From Cupriavidus basilensis (lineage in GTDB: Bacteria; Pseudomonadota; Gammaproteobacteria; Burkholderiales; Burkholderiaceae), in contig NZ_CP010536.1 of NCBI RefSeq assembly GCF_000832305.1, positions 4,402,001 to 4,466,000 on the forward strand: DNA of 64,000 nt, in the 5' to 3' direction. The notes beneath the pieces were generated by a model that was not told where the DNA came from, did not search any database, and was given only the letters and a program-made list of their open reading frames with translations. This document shows positions 17,086 to 24,813 of the stretch, one piece after another. Both the position numbers and the translations under genes were made by a program. How positions within the stretch are numbered: position 1 is the first letter of the stretch; each line of letters starts with the position of its first letter.

Positions 17086-18069
17086 ATGACATCCCTATGC
17101 ATCGTCGGCGCAGGTGCCGTCGGCGGCTTTATCGGCGCACGGCTCGCCCGCTCCGGGCAGGCGCTGAACGTCCTGGCGCGCGGCCAGACGCTGGAGGCAC
17201 TGCGCTCGCAAGGCCTGACCCTGATCGAGGGCGAGCGCACCGAGACGTTTCCGGTCAACGCGCAAGGCGATCCCGCAGCGCTAGGTACGCAAGATGTGGT
17301 GATCCTGGCAGTGAAAGCCCCGGCATTGCCGCAGCTGGCGCAGACCATCGGGCCACTGATCGGCCCTGATACGGTGGTGGTGACGGCGATGAACGGCGTG
17401 CCGTGGTGGTTCTTCGAGCGGCCCGGCCCGCATGCCGGGTTGTCGCTGCGCACCGTGGATCCGCAAGGCGCCATTGCGCGCGCCATTCCTGGCGCGCAGG
17501 TGATCGGTTGCGTGGTGCACCTCACCGCCTCTACGCCGGCCCCGGCCACGGTGCGCCACGGCTTTGGCGCGCGCCTGATCCTGGGTGCCGCAGGTGGCGC
17601 TACGGGCATGGCAGCCGGCAAGCTCGAGGCCGTGGCCAGCCTGCTCGCCAGTGGCGGCCTGGAGGTCGAGCGCAGCGCCGCGATCCAGCAGGACATCTGG
17701 TTCAAGCTGTGGGGCAATATGACGATGAACCCGGTCTCCGTGCTGACCGGCGCCACCTGCGACCGCATCCTCGACGATCCGCTGGTCAATCGTTTCTGCC
17801 TGGCTGTGATGGCAGAAGCCAGCAAGATCGGCGCGGTCATCGGCTGCCCAATCGCGCAGAGCGGCGAGGAGCGCAACCAGGTCACGCGCAAGCTGGGCGC
17901 TTTCAAGACTTCGATGCTGCAGGATGCGCAGGCCGGGCGGCCGGTGGAGATCGATGCGCTGGTGGCATCGGTGCGGGAAATCGGCGAGCACGTCGGGATC
18001 GCGACCCCCAACATCGATGCGCTGCTGGGGCTGGTACGGCTGCATGCGCAAGTGCGTGGGCTTTACTGA
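17086..18069 (+). CDS. 2-dehydropantoate 2-reductase-like oxidoreductase
   Basis: 327 residues of the ApbA/PanE family. The N-terminal Rossmann motif GAGAVGGFIG (7-16) binds NADP(H). The C-terminal helical domain has the conserved lysine block DIWFKLWGNMTMNPVS and the PVEIDAL region. PanE itself reduces ketopantoate for pantothenate synthesis, but genomes of this group carry several paralogues. Being in an apparent operon with a class II aldolase argues for a catabolic reductase rather than the biosynthetic enzyme. A strong terminator lies about 220 bp downstream. Confidence 0.85.
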   Translation: MTSLCIVGAGAVGGFIGARLARSGQALNVLARGQTLEALRSQGLTLIEGERTETFPVNAQGDPAALGTQDVVILAVKAPALPQLAQTIGPLIGPDTVVVTAMNGVPWWFFERPGPHAGLSLRTVDPQGAIARAIPGAQVIGCVVHLTASTPAPATVRHGFGARLILGAAGGATGMAAGKLEAVASLLASGGLEVERSAAIQQDIWFKLWGNMTMNPVSVLTGATCDRILDDPLVNRFCLAVMAEASKIGAVIGCPIAQSGEERNQVTRKLGAFKTSMLQDAQAGRPVEIDALVASVREIGEHVGIATPNIDALLGLVRLHAQVRGLY

Positions 18070-18282
18070 CCCGGTGTGTCCGGATAACGGGGTTTGGTAT
18101 TCCCGCTACTAATCAAAGTGACCTGTCTGTTTTATTTTTAATAAATGGCAGGAATTTTTTTGACCTGAATCGCCAGGACTTGGCCCACTGATTGTTGAGT
18201 GAACTGCTTCGACGACACGAAAATTATTCGTTTGATGAATATTTTATATTGTTTATCGGTCGAGTTCATTGTTGGTAAAAAT

Positions 18283-18312
18283 AAAAAAGGGCCTCCATGA
18301 GGCCCTTTTTTT
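18283..18312. terminator. Bidirectional intrinsic terminator
   Basis: GGGCCTC (18289-18295), loop CAT, GAGGCCC (18299-18305), with A6 before and T7 after. It can end both the rightward aldolase/reductase transcript and the leftward RarD-like gene, whose stop codon overlaps it. Confidence 0.9.
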
Positions 18313-19201
18313 ACCCTTGCGGCGCCAGCTTCGCGCGCTGGCGCCCCGCCCATATCCCCTCGACCGCATAAACAACCAGCGATATCCAGATCATCGCGAA
18401 GCCGATCTGCTTGCTGGCCGGGAACGGCTCGTTCCAGAGCCATACGCCGAGCAGCAGCTGCAGCGTCGGGCCGGTGTACTGCAGCAGCCCCAGCAAGGAC
18501 AGCGGGATACGCCGCGCGCCGGCCGCAAACAGCAGCAAGGGGACGGCGGTGACCGGCCCGGCAAGCAGCGCCAGCAACTGCACCCCGCCGCCCACCCCGG
18601 TGAAGTCGGCCTGGCCCGTCGCGAACAGGTAAGCCAGAGCGCTTGCCGCCAGCGGGAACAGCAGCATGGTCTCAAGCGAGAGGCCTTCCAGCGCGCCCAG
18701 CGTGGCGGTCTTGCGCAGCAGCCCGTAGCCGCCGAAGGTGGCGGCCAGCGCCAGCGCAATCCATGGCAACTGGCCCGCGGCCACGGTCAGCCAGACCACG
18801 CCTGCCGCGGCCAGCGCAATGGAGGCCCACTGGCCGGGACGCAGCCGCTCGTGCAGGAACAATACGCCCAGCAGCACATTGAACAGCGGGTTGATGAAGT
18901 AGCCCAGGCTGGCGTCGACCACCCGGCCGTTCGATACCGACCAGATGTAGAGAAACCAGTTGCCGCTCAGCAGCAGCGCACTGGCGACGAAGCCGGCCAG
19001 CAGGCGCGGATTGGTCCAGACTCCGCGCAGCCAGCCCCAGTGGCGCCGCCAGGTCAGCACCAGCCCCAGGAACACCAGCGACCACACCATGCGGTGCAGC
19101 AGGATCTCCATAGGCGCGATGCCGTGGAGGGATTTGATATAGAGCGGCAGCAAGCCCCAGATGATGTAGGCGAGCAGCGCGTAGATGATGCCGGTTTGCA
19201 T
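18311..19201 (-). CDS. RarD-like EamA/DMT-superfamily permease
   Basis: 296 residues with ten predicted membrane helices, the drug/metabolite transporter fold. The N-terminal GIIYALLAYIIWGLLPLY and the ASLGYFINPLFNVLLG block are typical of RarD proteins (chloramphenicol-sensitive protein family), whose substrate is not established. The start at 19201 places the first helix at the N-terminus; an upstream in-frame ATG (19282) would run into the terminator of the neighbouring gene and is rejected. No operon partner. Confidence 0.88.
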   Translation of the reverse strand: MQTGIIYALLAYIIWGLLPLYIKSLHGIAPMEILLHRMVWSLVFLGLVLTWRRHWGWLRGVWTNPRLLAGFVASALLLSGNWFLYIWSVSNGRVVDASLGYFINPLFNVLLGVLFLHERLRPGQWASIALAAAGVVWLTVAAGQLPWIALALAATFGGYGLLRKTATLGALEGLSLETMLLFPLAASALAYLFATGQADFTGVGGGVQLLALLAGPVTAVPLLLFAAGARRIPLSLLGLLQYTGPTLQLLLGVWLWNEPFPASKQIGFAMIWISLVVYAVEGIWAGRQRAKLAPQG

Positions 19202-19237
19202 GAAGAGTCCCAAGGAATCGGGGGATTCTACCGGCGT

Positions 19238-19261
19238 AAAAAAACCCGTGCTGGGCACGGG
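19238..19261 (-). terminator. Intrinsic terminator of the TRAP binding-protein gene
   Basis: On the minus strand: CCCGTGC, loop CCA, GCACGGG, then seven T. It lies 46 bp after the stop of the TRAP protein gene. Confidence 0.88.
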
Positions 19262-19306
19262 CTTATGGCTGGCTTGCGCCACCTCGCGCAGACGGCTGCA
19301 GCGCGC

Positions 19307-20440
19307 TTACAGCTTGCGTGAAAAGCTGAACTGCGAGAATGCCTGCTCGGCCACGTTGAACCATGCTGCTTCGTTGTTGCGAAAGACGCGCCAGTCGTCG
19401 TAGATCTTCTTGAACGACGGATTCTTGGCGGTTTCCTCGGCGTAGGCGTCCTGGGTGGCCTTGAAGCAGGCTTCCATGATTTCCTTGGAGAACGGACGCA
19501 GCTTCACGCCGTTTTCCAGCAGGCGGGCCAGCGCTTGCGGATTGACCGTGTCGTACTTGGCCATCATGTTGGTGTGGACTTCGATCGTGGCCGTTTCCAG
19601 CGCGCGCTTGTACAGCGCGGGCAGCTTCTCGTACTCGGTTGCCGACGAGTAGAAGGACAGCTGCGCGCTGCCTTCCCACCAGCCAGGGTAATAGTAGTAC
19701 GGGGCGACCTTGTAGAAGCCGAGCTTCTCGTCATCGTACGGGCCAACCCATTCCGCCGCATCGATGGTGCCTTTTTCCAGCGCGGGATAGATGTCGCCGC
19801 CAGCAATCTGCTGCGGCACCACGCCCAGGCGCGACAGCACCACGCCAGCGAAACCGGCGATCCGGTACTTCAGGCCCTGCAGGTCGGCAACCGTCTTGAT
19901 CTCCTTGCGGAACCAGCCGCCCATCTGCGCGTTGGTATTGCCGCCCAGGAAATTGACGACGTTGTATTCCTTGAAGAATTCGCGCATCAGCTTCATGCCA
20001 TTGCCCTGCATCATCCAGGCGTTTTGCTGGCGCGAGGTCAGGCCGAACGGGACGGTGGTGTCAAAGCACAACGTCGGGTTTTTGCCGAAGTAGTAGTAGC
20101 CGGCGGTGTGGCCGATCTGGACGGTGTTGTTTTGCACCGAGTCCAGCACCTGCAGCCCCGGCACGAGTTCGCCGGCGGCGAAGACCTTGATGTTGAATTT
20201 GCCGTCGGTCAGTTCCTTGACCCGTTGCGACAGCAGTTCGGCGCCACCGTAGATGGTGTCAAGCGACTTGGGGAAGCTCGAAGCCAGGCGCCATTCCACG
20301 GCCGGATTGCTGCCGATCACGGCCGGTGCGCTGGCACCGGCGGCGGCCGGCGCGGCGGCCTTTTCTTCCTTGCCGCACGCGGCCAGCGCACCCGTGGCGG
20401 CCACGGCCGATGCCTTCAACAGAAAGGAACGACGTTCCAT
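19307..20440 (-). CDS. TRAP transporter solute-binding protein (TakP-like)
   Basis: 377 residues, DctP-type periplasmic binding protein. The N-terminus has a twin-arginine start (MERRSFLLKAS) and a Cys after LAA, so it may be Tat-exported and possibly lipid-anchored. The body shows conserved TRAP segments, including the arginine-bearing KYRIAGFAG and the IDAAEWVGPYDDEKLGF region seen in TakP-type proteins that bind 2-oxo acids such as pyruvate. The ATG at 20440 follows AGGAG. No DctQ or DctM membrane gene is adjacent, so this is an orphan that must use a distant or shared transporter. Ligand class is inference. Confidence 0.9.
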   Translation of the reverse strand: MERRSFLLKASAVAATGALAACGKEEKAAAPAAAGASAPAVIGSNPAVEWRLASSFPKSLDTIYGGAELLSQRVKELTDGKFNIKVFAAGELVPGLQVLDSVQNNTVQIGHTAGYYYFGKNPTLCFDTTVPFGLTSRQQNAWMMQGNGMKLMREFFKEYNVVNFLGGNTNAQMGGWFRKEIKTVADLQGLKYRIAGFAGVVLSRLGVVPQQIAGGDIYPALEKGTIDAAEWVGPYDDEKLGFYKVAPYYYYPGWWEGSAQLSFYSSATEYEKLPALYKRALETATIEVHTNMMAKYDTVNPQALARLLENGVKLRPFSKEIMEACFKATQDAYAEETAKNPSFKKIYDDWRVFRNNEAAWFNVAEQAFSQFSFSRKL

Positions 20441-20920
20441 GACTTCTCCTCTTTTATAGATTTTTAATGCGGCAGCAGGGGATGGGCACGCCCGCGTCAT
20501 GCGCGGGCATTTCGCTCTGTACCGAGACGCGCAAGCAGCCAGGGTAAGGCCACCGCGCAACAATGAGCCTGTTACGCAGACACGCCAGGAATGTGGCGTA
20601 TCCTGGCATGCCTTCGTAACAGGCTCGGGGGCGCCGGTCCGTACCCGTCGGACAGGCCAGACGATTATAGCGGTGGCCCTTTCGCCACGGGAGGCCGTGC
20701 AAGTGCGGGTTTTCGCTAGGAAAGTGCAGATTTAGGGGCGCCCGTACATCGTCCTGTCATCCCGTGCCGCTCCCATTAGCATGACCGCACCGTCGCATAC
20801 CGGACGCCGCAAACGACGTATCCCATATGGTGAGAAGGACGCCCCGCCGCGGATTTTGTAACCCCGCTTGCGGTCCAATCGGTCGACTGTTAAAAAATCA
20901 CGCCTTACTGGTCCTGCCCT
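20441..20920. other. 480-bp intergenic region with a large interrupted palindrome
   Basis: No gene seen. Contains the 62-bp symmetric inverted repeat at 20565-20626. The rest presumably carries the promoters of the two divergent genes; I cannot place them. Confidence 0.5.
20565..20626. repeat. 62-bp symmetric nested inverted repeat
   Basis: Outer arms GAGCCTGTTACG (20565-20576) and CGTAACAGGCTC (20615-20626) are perfect complements; inner arms GCCAGGA (20584-20590) and TCCTGGC (20601-20607) also; both interruptions are 7 bp and the loop 10 bp, so the whole is exactly symmetric. It lies in the 5' region of the TRAP protein gene. No T run follows, so it is not a standard terminator. Confidence 0.85.
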
Positions 20921-22654
20921 ATGTTGTTTGCCGTTTCGCCCGCCTCCGGCCGCTTGCCGGTGCTCCGCTCGCGTTGCCTAGCCGTTGTCTTGCTGGCCGC
21001 CTGGGGATTGAACGCGTGCGCGCAGACCGGACCTGACCTGGCGGCAGCCGATGTGCCGGCCGCGCCCATGGCGGCACAGCGTGCGGCTACCCCGCCTGAG
21101 GCTGACCCGCTGGCAGCGCTGATTTCGAACGAACAATCGGCTGCGGCCCCGATAGCCGGCGATGCTCCAGTCGCGGCAATCACGCAGGAAGCGCCCAAAG
21201 GCGCCGCTGCGGATGGTGCTTCGCCCGCCACCAGCACCGCCCCCCCCCCCACCCTGCCAGAGCCGCCCCCGCCTGCTACCTGGGCCAATGCCGGCCTGGA
21301 CGACAACGGCATCGAGCTCGCCGGCCCGCCAGATCCACCCTTGCCTCCGGAACCGGTTGTTGCGCCTCCCCCGCCCGTGGTGCTCTTTCCCAAGCGCCTT
21401 GGCGAGTTCGTGGCGGAGGCCGTGCCGGAGGTCGCCACGCCTGCTGAGGGCGAGGTTGCCGACACGCCGGCGCTGGCTGGCGAAAGCTATGCACTGGTGT
21501 CCCAGCTGCCGGCCGATGATCCCGCCGGCGAGCAGGTCTGGCGGCTCGGCTACAGCGGTCGCGCCGCGTATGACGATCGCACCACCGCCACCCGTGCCTG
21601 CGCTGGCGGTGGCACCTTGTCCACCGGCATCGGCGGTGGACTCGCGTGCCGCAGCACCGGTGAGGTCAAGGTCAAGGAGTCCCTGTTCTCGCTAGACGGC
21701 GGCGCGCAGGTACAACTGGTGGCGCAGGCCAAGGGGACCGATGCCACGTCGATCAATGGCCGCCCGGCCGCGGTCGATCCCTATGCCCTGCTGCCGCAGA
21801 TCTATACCTCGGTCAGCGGGCTGTCGGTGCTGGACGGCGCCACGATGTGGGCCGGCCGGCGCGAGAGCTCATCGTTCCTGATGTCGTCAGGGCTGCTGCC
21901 GCCCACGTCGCCGGCGATGCGTTTCGGCGTGGATAACGCCCGCTTTGGCGATATCGCGCTCAACTACCAGTACACCGCGCGCAATGACCTGAATGGCGCC
22001 AACCTGCCGAGCTATCACTCGCTGCGCACCGCGCCCATCGCCACCAATGAGAAAGGCTCGGTGCAACTGGGCTATACGCGGGTGGAAGCGCAGCCGTTGA
22101 TCCAGCAGACCGGAAGTGCGTGGTGGGTGTCAGCCATGCACGAGCAGCAAGGCGTGCTCGCCGGCACCAACCGCTTCGGCATGCAGTTTGGTGAGGGCAG
22201 CCGTAACGCGTTGACCGGCTACACCGGCATGGGGCCCGCCTTGTCGCGGGTACGCGTGGCGGAATCGATGGAGTGGAAGCAGCGCTCGGGGCTGGGCCTG
22301 GCGGGTTCGGTCGAGTCCAGCATGCAGTTCGACCGCTCGCCGGTGGGCATGCTGCAATGGATGGCCACGCGCGTGCGCCCCGCCTATATCGCGAGCGACC
22401 AGTTCAAGCTGACCTTCGAGGTGGCGCACGATCAGATCTCTTCGGGCTTCGGTGCCAGCGGACAGCGCACGGCCGTGACCGTGGCGCCCACTTTCACGCT
22501 TGGCAAGGCAGCCGGCAATGCCAACCTGCGCGCCTTCTACACCTACAGCAAGGCCAGCGACGTGGACGGCATCGCCTTTGCCTCACCCGCCGATACCTGG
22601 GCTTCGCAGACCTCGGGCTCCATCTTCGGTGTGCAGCTCAATCGCCGCTGGTAG
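20921..22654 (+). CDS. Maltoporin-like outer-membrane protein with Pro/Ala-rich N-terminal domain
   Basis: 577 residues. Signal peptide about 1-34 (possible cleavage at ACA-Q, or a weak lipobox LNAC). Residues ~35-165 are Ala/Pro-rich and low-complexity. From ~195 to the end the sequence is beta-barrel-like, with LamB-type landmarks: TMWAGRR, GDIALNYQY, SGFGA near the middle and LRAFYTYSKA...ASQTSGSIFGVQLN at the C-terminus. It is probably a carbohydrate-type porin whose N-terminal arm spans the periplasm. The coding sequence contains an 11-C run (21240-21250); the frame is intact only at this length or multiples of three away. Its last 17 bases overlap the convergent aquaporin gene. No ribosome site is obvious before the ATG. 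Confidence 0.7.
   Translation: MLFAVSPASGRLPVLRSRCLAVVLLAAWGLNACAQTGPDLAAADVPAAPMAAQRAATPPEADPLAALISNEQSAAAPIAGDAPVAAITQEAPKGAAADGASPATSTAPPPTLPEPPPPATWANAGLDDNGIELAGPPDPPLPPEPVVAPPPPVVLFPKRLGEFVAEAVPEVATPAEGEVADTPALAGESYALVSQLPADDPAGEQVWRLGYSGRAAYDDRTTATRACAGGGTLSTGIGGGLACRSTGEVKVKESLFSLDGGAQVQLVAQAKGTDATSINGRPAAVDPYALLPQIYTSVSGLSVLDGATMWAGRRESSSFLMSSGLLPPTSPAMRFGVDNARFGDIALNYQYTARNDLNGANLPSYHSLRTAPIATNEKGSVQLGYTRVEAQPLIQQTGSAWWVSAMHEQQGVLAGTNRFGMQFGEGSRNALTGYTGMGPALSRVRVAESMEWKQRSGLGLAGSVESSMQFDRSPVGMLQWMATRVRPAYIASDQFKLTFEVAHDQISSGFGASGQRTAVTVAPTFTLGKAAGNANLRAFYTYSKASDVDGIAFASPADTWASQTSGSIFGVQLNRRW
21240..21250 (+). repeat. Homopolymer of 11 C within the porin coding sequence
   Basis: Eleven consecutive C, encoding part of Ala-Pro-Pro-Pro near residues 107-110. 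Runs of this length in outer-membrane protein genes are typical contingency loci, because loss or gain of one C shifts the frame. Confidence 0.9.
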
Positions 22655-23408
22655 GCGCGATAGCGGCTGCGGCCGCTGCTCGCAGCAGCCAGTGGAAGAC
22701 CAGCGTGGCGCTAAGCCCGCCCGCTAGCTGCGCCAGCACGAAGCCCGGCACATCGATGGCGCGAATGCCGGTGAAGGTTGCCGTCAGCGCGCACGCAAGG
22801 GTCAGCGCCGGGTTGGCGAATGACGTCGATGCCGTGAACCAGTACCCCGCCGTGATATAGCCGGCCACCGCGAACGGCACCAGCCCGGCCCGGCTGCGCC
22901 CGGTACCAATCGCTACGCCGATGAGGCCAAAGGTGGCAACAAACTCGCTCCACCACATCGATGGCCCGGTGCGGCTTTGCGCCGACCAGGCCAGCATCGG
23001 TTCGCCAAACATCGCATGCGCGCAGGCGACCCCTGCGATGGCGCCACCCATCTGCACTAGTCCGTAACGCCAGGCATCGCGCGCTGGCAGCGCGCCGCGC
23101 ACCATCGCCGAGAGCGTGACGACCGGGTTGAAGTGCCCACCCGAGACCGGTCCCAGCGCCAGCAACAATGCAATCAGCCCGCCGCCCGTGGCCAGCGAGT
23201 TCGCCAGCAAGGCCAGCGCGACATTGCCGCCGGCCAGCTGCTGCGCGCGAATGCCCGAGCCTACCACCACCGCTACCAGCAGCGCCGTGCCGAGTCCTTC
23301 CGCGACCAGACGCTGGCAGAGCGTGCTCGCAGCCGCAGGTACGCTTGCGCTGTGCGGTTCGGCAGCGTGGGCCGGGTCGGCCATGGTATCGGGGGAAAGC
23401 GCGTGCAT
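22638..23408 (-). CDS. MIP/aquaporin-family channel
   Basis: 256 residues with six membrane helices and the two half-helix signatures: HFNPVVT (NPV at 94-96) and SFANPALT (NPA at 199-201). The first motif is NPV rather than NPA, a variant seen in several bacterial MIP proteins, which conduct water, glycerol or other small neutral solutes such as metalloid hydroxides. The selectivity residues cannot be assigned safely here. The 3' end overlaps the convergent porin gene by 17 bases, so the two transcripts run into each other. ATG at 23408 or 23384. Confidence 0.88.
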   Translation of the reverse strand: MHALSPDTMADPAHAAEPHSASVPAAASTLCQRLVAEGLGTALLVAVVVGSGIRAQQLAGGNVALALLANSLATGGGLIALLLALGPVSGGHFNPVVTLSAMVRGALPARDAWRYGLVQMGGAIAGVACAHAMFGEPMLAWSAQSRTGPSMWWSEFVATFGLIGVAIGTGRSRAGLVPFAVAGYITAGYWFTASTSFANPALTLACALTATFTGIRAIDVPGFVLAQLAGGLSATLVFHWLLRAAAAAAIAPTSGD

Positions 23409-23874
23409 CGGGTTTGCTGTGATGGGCGGGAGCGCGCAGTGTTTCGTCTTTCGCCTTGCAGCGTCAATGCATGCTTGGGTTGTTTTGAATGAACCGGTGG
23501 TATTGAATGCTTGGCGTGCTTGGCTGAATCGCTATCGGGATGGCACGGACGGTGACATGACATCGCGAAAATCGGAGGTCAGGACCCAATGCGAAAAGCG
23601 GATTTCGGGGGGAATTGGCGTAATGCCGATAATCGCGGGCGCGATGGCGCTGGACGGACGAATTCGTGCCTGAACATTAGGCGGTGGCGGGCGATAGTAC
23701 AAGGGTTTGCGTGCGCGGGGCGATGCCGCCGCAACGGAGGTGATTGACGCGTCCAGGCCGTGTTCTGAGCGGCGATATGCGTGTGGATGGGGGTACTAGT
23801 AGCACCCCAGGCTTGCGCCTCCCAGGCGCGCCGGAAGAAGGCCTGCAGGGCAGCGATGAAACGATGGCCACAAT
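23409..23874. other. Gene-free stretch between the MIP gene and tRNA-Phe
   Basis: About 470 bp. Open frames here have no recognisable content or start context. It should contain the promoter of the MIP gene. No other signal seen. Confidence 0.4.
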
Positions 23875-23912
23875 GAAAAAAGCCCAAGACCTTTTCAGAT
23901 CTTGGGCTTTTT
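23875..23912 (-). terminator. Terminator of the tRNA-Phe transcript
   Basis: GCCCAAGA (23882-23889) pairs with TCTTGGGC (23900-23907), flanked by A and T runs on both sides. It lies just downstream of the tRNA on the minus strand. Confidence 0.88.
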
Positions 23913-23920
23913 CGTAATGC

Positions 23921-23996
23921 TGGTGGCCTGGGACGGAATCGAACCGCCGACACAAGGATTTTCAATCCTCTGCTCTACCGACTGAGCTACCGGGCC
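23921..23996 (-). tRNA. tRNA-Phe (anticodon GAA)
   Basis: A 76-nt cloverleaf read on the minus strand. It has the D-stem GCTC/GAGC, anticodon loop TTGAAAA with GAA at 34-36, T-loop TTCGATT and an encoded CCA. The acceptor stem is GGCCCGG against CCAGGCC, giving one C5-A68 mismatch; the anticodon stem has a G27-U43 wobble pair. Otherwise complete. It has its own promoter and terminator. Confidence 0.95.
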
Positions 23997-24007
23997 AAAG
24001 AAGCGAA

Positions 24008-24036
24008 ACTATAGCAGCGCTTTTCGACCCGGTCAA
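24008..24036 (-). promoter_or_regulatory. Sigma-70 promoter for tRNA-Phe
   Basis: On the minus strand: TTGACC (24036-24031), exactly 17 bp, TATAGT (24013-24008). The -10 box ends 12 bp before the mature 5' end of the tRNA. The spacer is flanked by AGCGCTT/AAGCGCT inverted arms. Confidence 0.8.
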
Positions 24037-24056
24037 GCGCTGCGTGCATCACCGCA

Positions 24057-24761
24057 TCATTGTTCCGCAGGTTCCGGCTTGTTGCGGCCGAGTTCCACGC
24101 CAAGCTGCTTGAGCTTGCGGTACAAGTGGGTGCGTTCGAGGCCGGTTTTCTCGGCGACGCGGGTCATGCTGCCGTGCTCGCGCAGCAAGTGGTATTCGAA
24201 GTAAGCGCGCTCGAACAGGTCGCGTGCTTCACGCAGCGGCATGTCGAAAGAGAAATGCATCTCGGCTTCTGGCAATCGTTGCGGGCTGCCATTGGCGGTC
24301 TCGGCGGCGCTTTCCGCGGCAATCGCCGCCGTGCCCTCGCCATTGCCGTTCGCGGGCAGCGCCGCGCCTGCGGCCACGCCCGAGCGTGGCCGCTCGATGC
24401 CACGCGCCAGGCCCTGCTCGACTGCCGAAAGCAGCTTTTGCAAGGCAATTGGCTTCTCGAGGAAATTGAGCGCGCCAATCTTGGTTGCCTCCACCGCGGT
24501 ATCGATGGTTGCGTGACCCGACATCATGATGACGGGCATGGAGAGCAAGCCTTGGGCCGACCACTCCTTGAGCAGCGTGACGCCGTCGGTATCGGGCATC
24601 CAGATGTCAAGCAGCACCAGGTCTGGCGTATTGCCGGCACGGTACTCGCGCGCTTTCTGCGCGTTTTCTGCCACTTCGACCACATGGCCTTCGTCGCTGA
24701 GGATTTCCGAGAGCAACTCCCGGATACCCATTTCGTCGTCGACTACGAGGATGGTTGCCAT
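24057..24761 (-). CDS. NtrX-like response regulator without AAA+ domain
   Basis: 234 residues. The receiver domain (1-120) has acidic residues DDE (8-10), phospho-acceptor Asp52 and Lys in FLEKPI. A low-complexity linker (about 130-175) leads directly to a Fis-type helix-turn-helix (about 185-225, with MTRVAEKTGLERTHLYRKLKQLG). The sigma-54-interacting AAA+ ATPase of classical NtrX/NtrC is absent, so it cannot activate sigma-54 in the usual way. The ATG at 24761 gives the standard receiver start; the upstream extension is rejected. The kinase gene ends 53 bp upstream. Likely roles by family: redox, nitrogen or envelope control. Confidence 0.85.
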   Translation of the reverse strand: MATILVVDDEMGIRELLSEILSDEGHVVEVAENAQKAREYRAGNTPDLVLLDIWMPDTDGVTLLKEWSAQGLLSMPVIMMSGHATIDTAVEATKIGALNFLEKPIALQKLLSAVEQGLARGIERPRSGVAAGAALPANGNGEGTAAIAAESAAETANGSPQRLPEAEMHFSFDMPLREARDLFERAYFEYHLLREHGSMTRVAEKTGLERTHLYRKLKQLGVELGRNKPEPAEQ

Positions 24762-24813
24762 ACTTCCCCTCTTGACCCCACCACGGCTTGCCGGGTTCGG
24801 GGCCGCACATTGA

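Noticed and set aside
23116..23673. Plus-strand frame of 185 codons near the MIP gene
   Set aside because: Mostly antisense to the MIP gene; the remainder has no motif or start signal.
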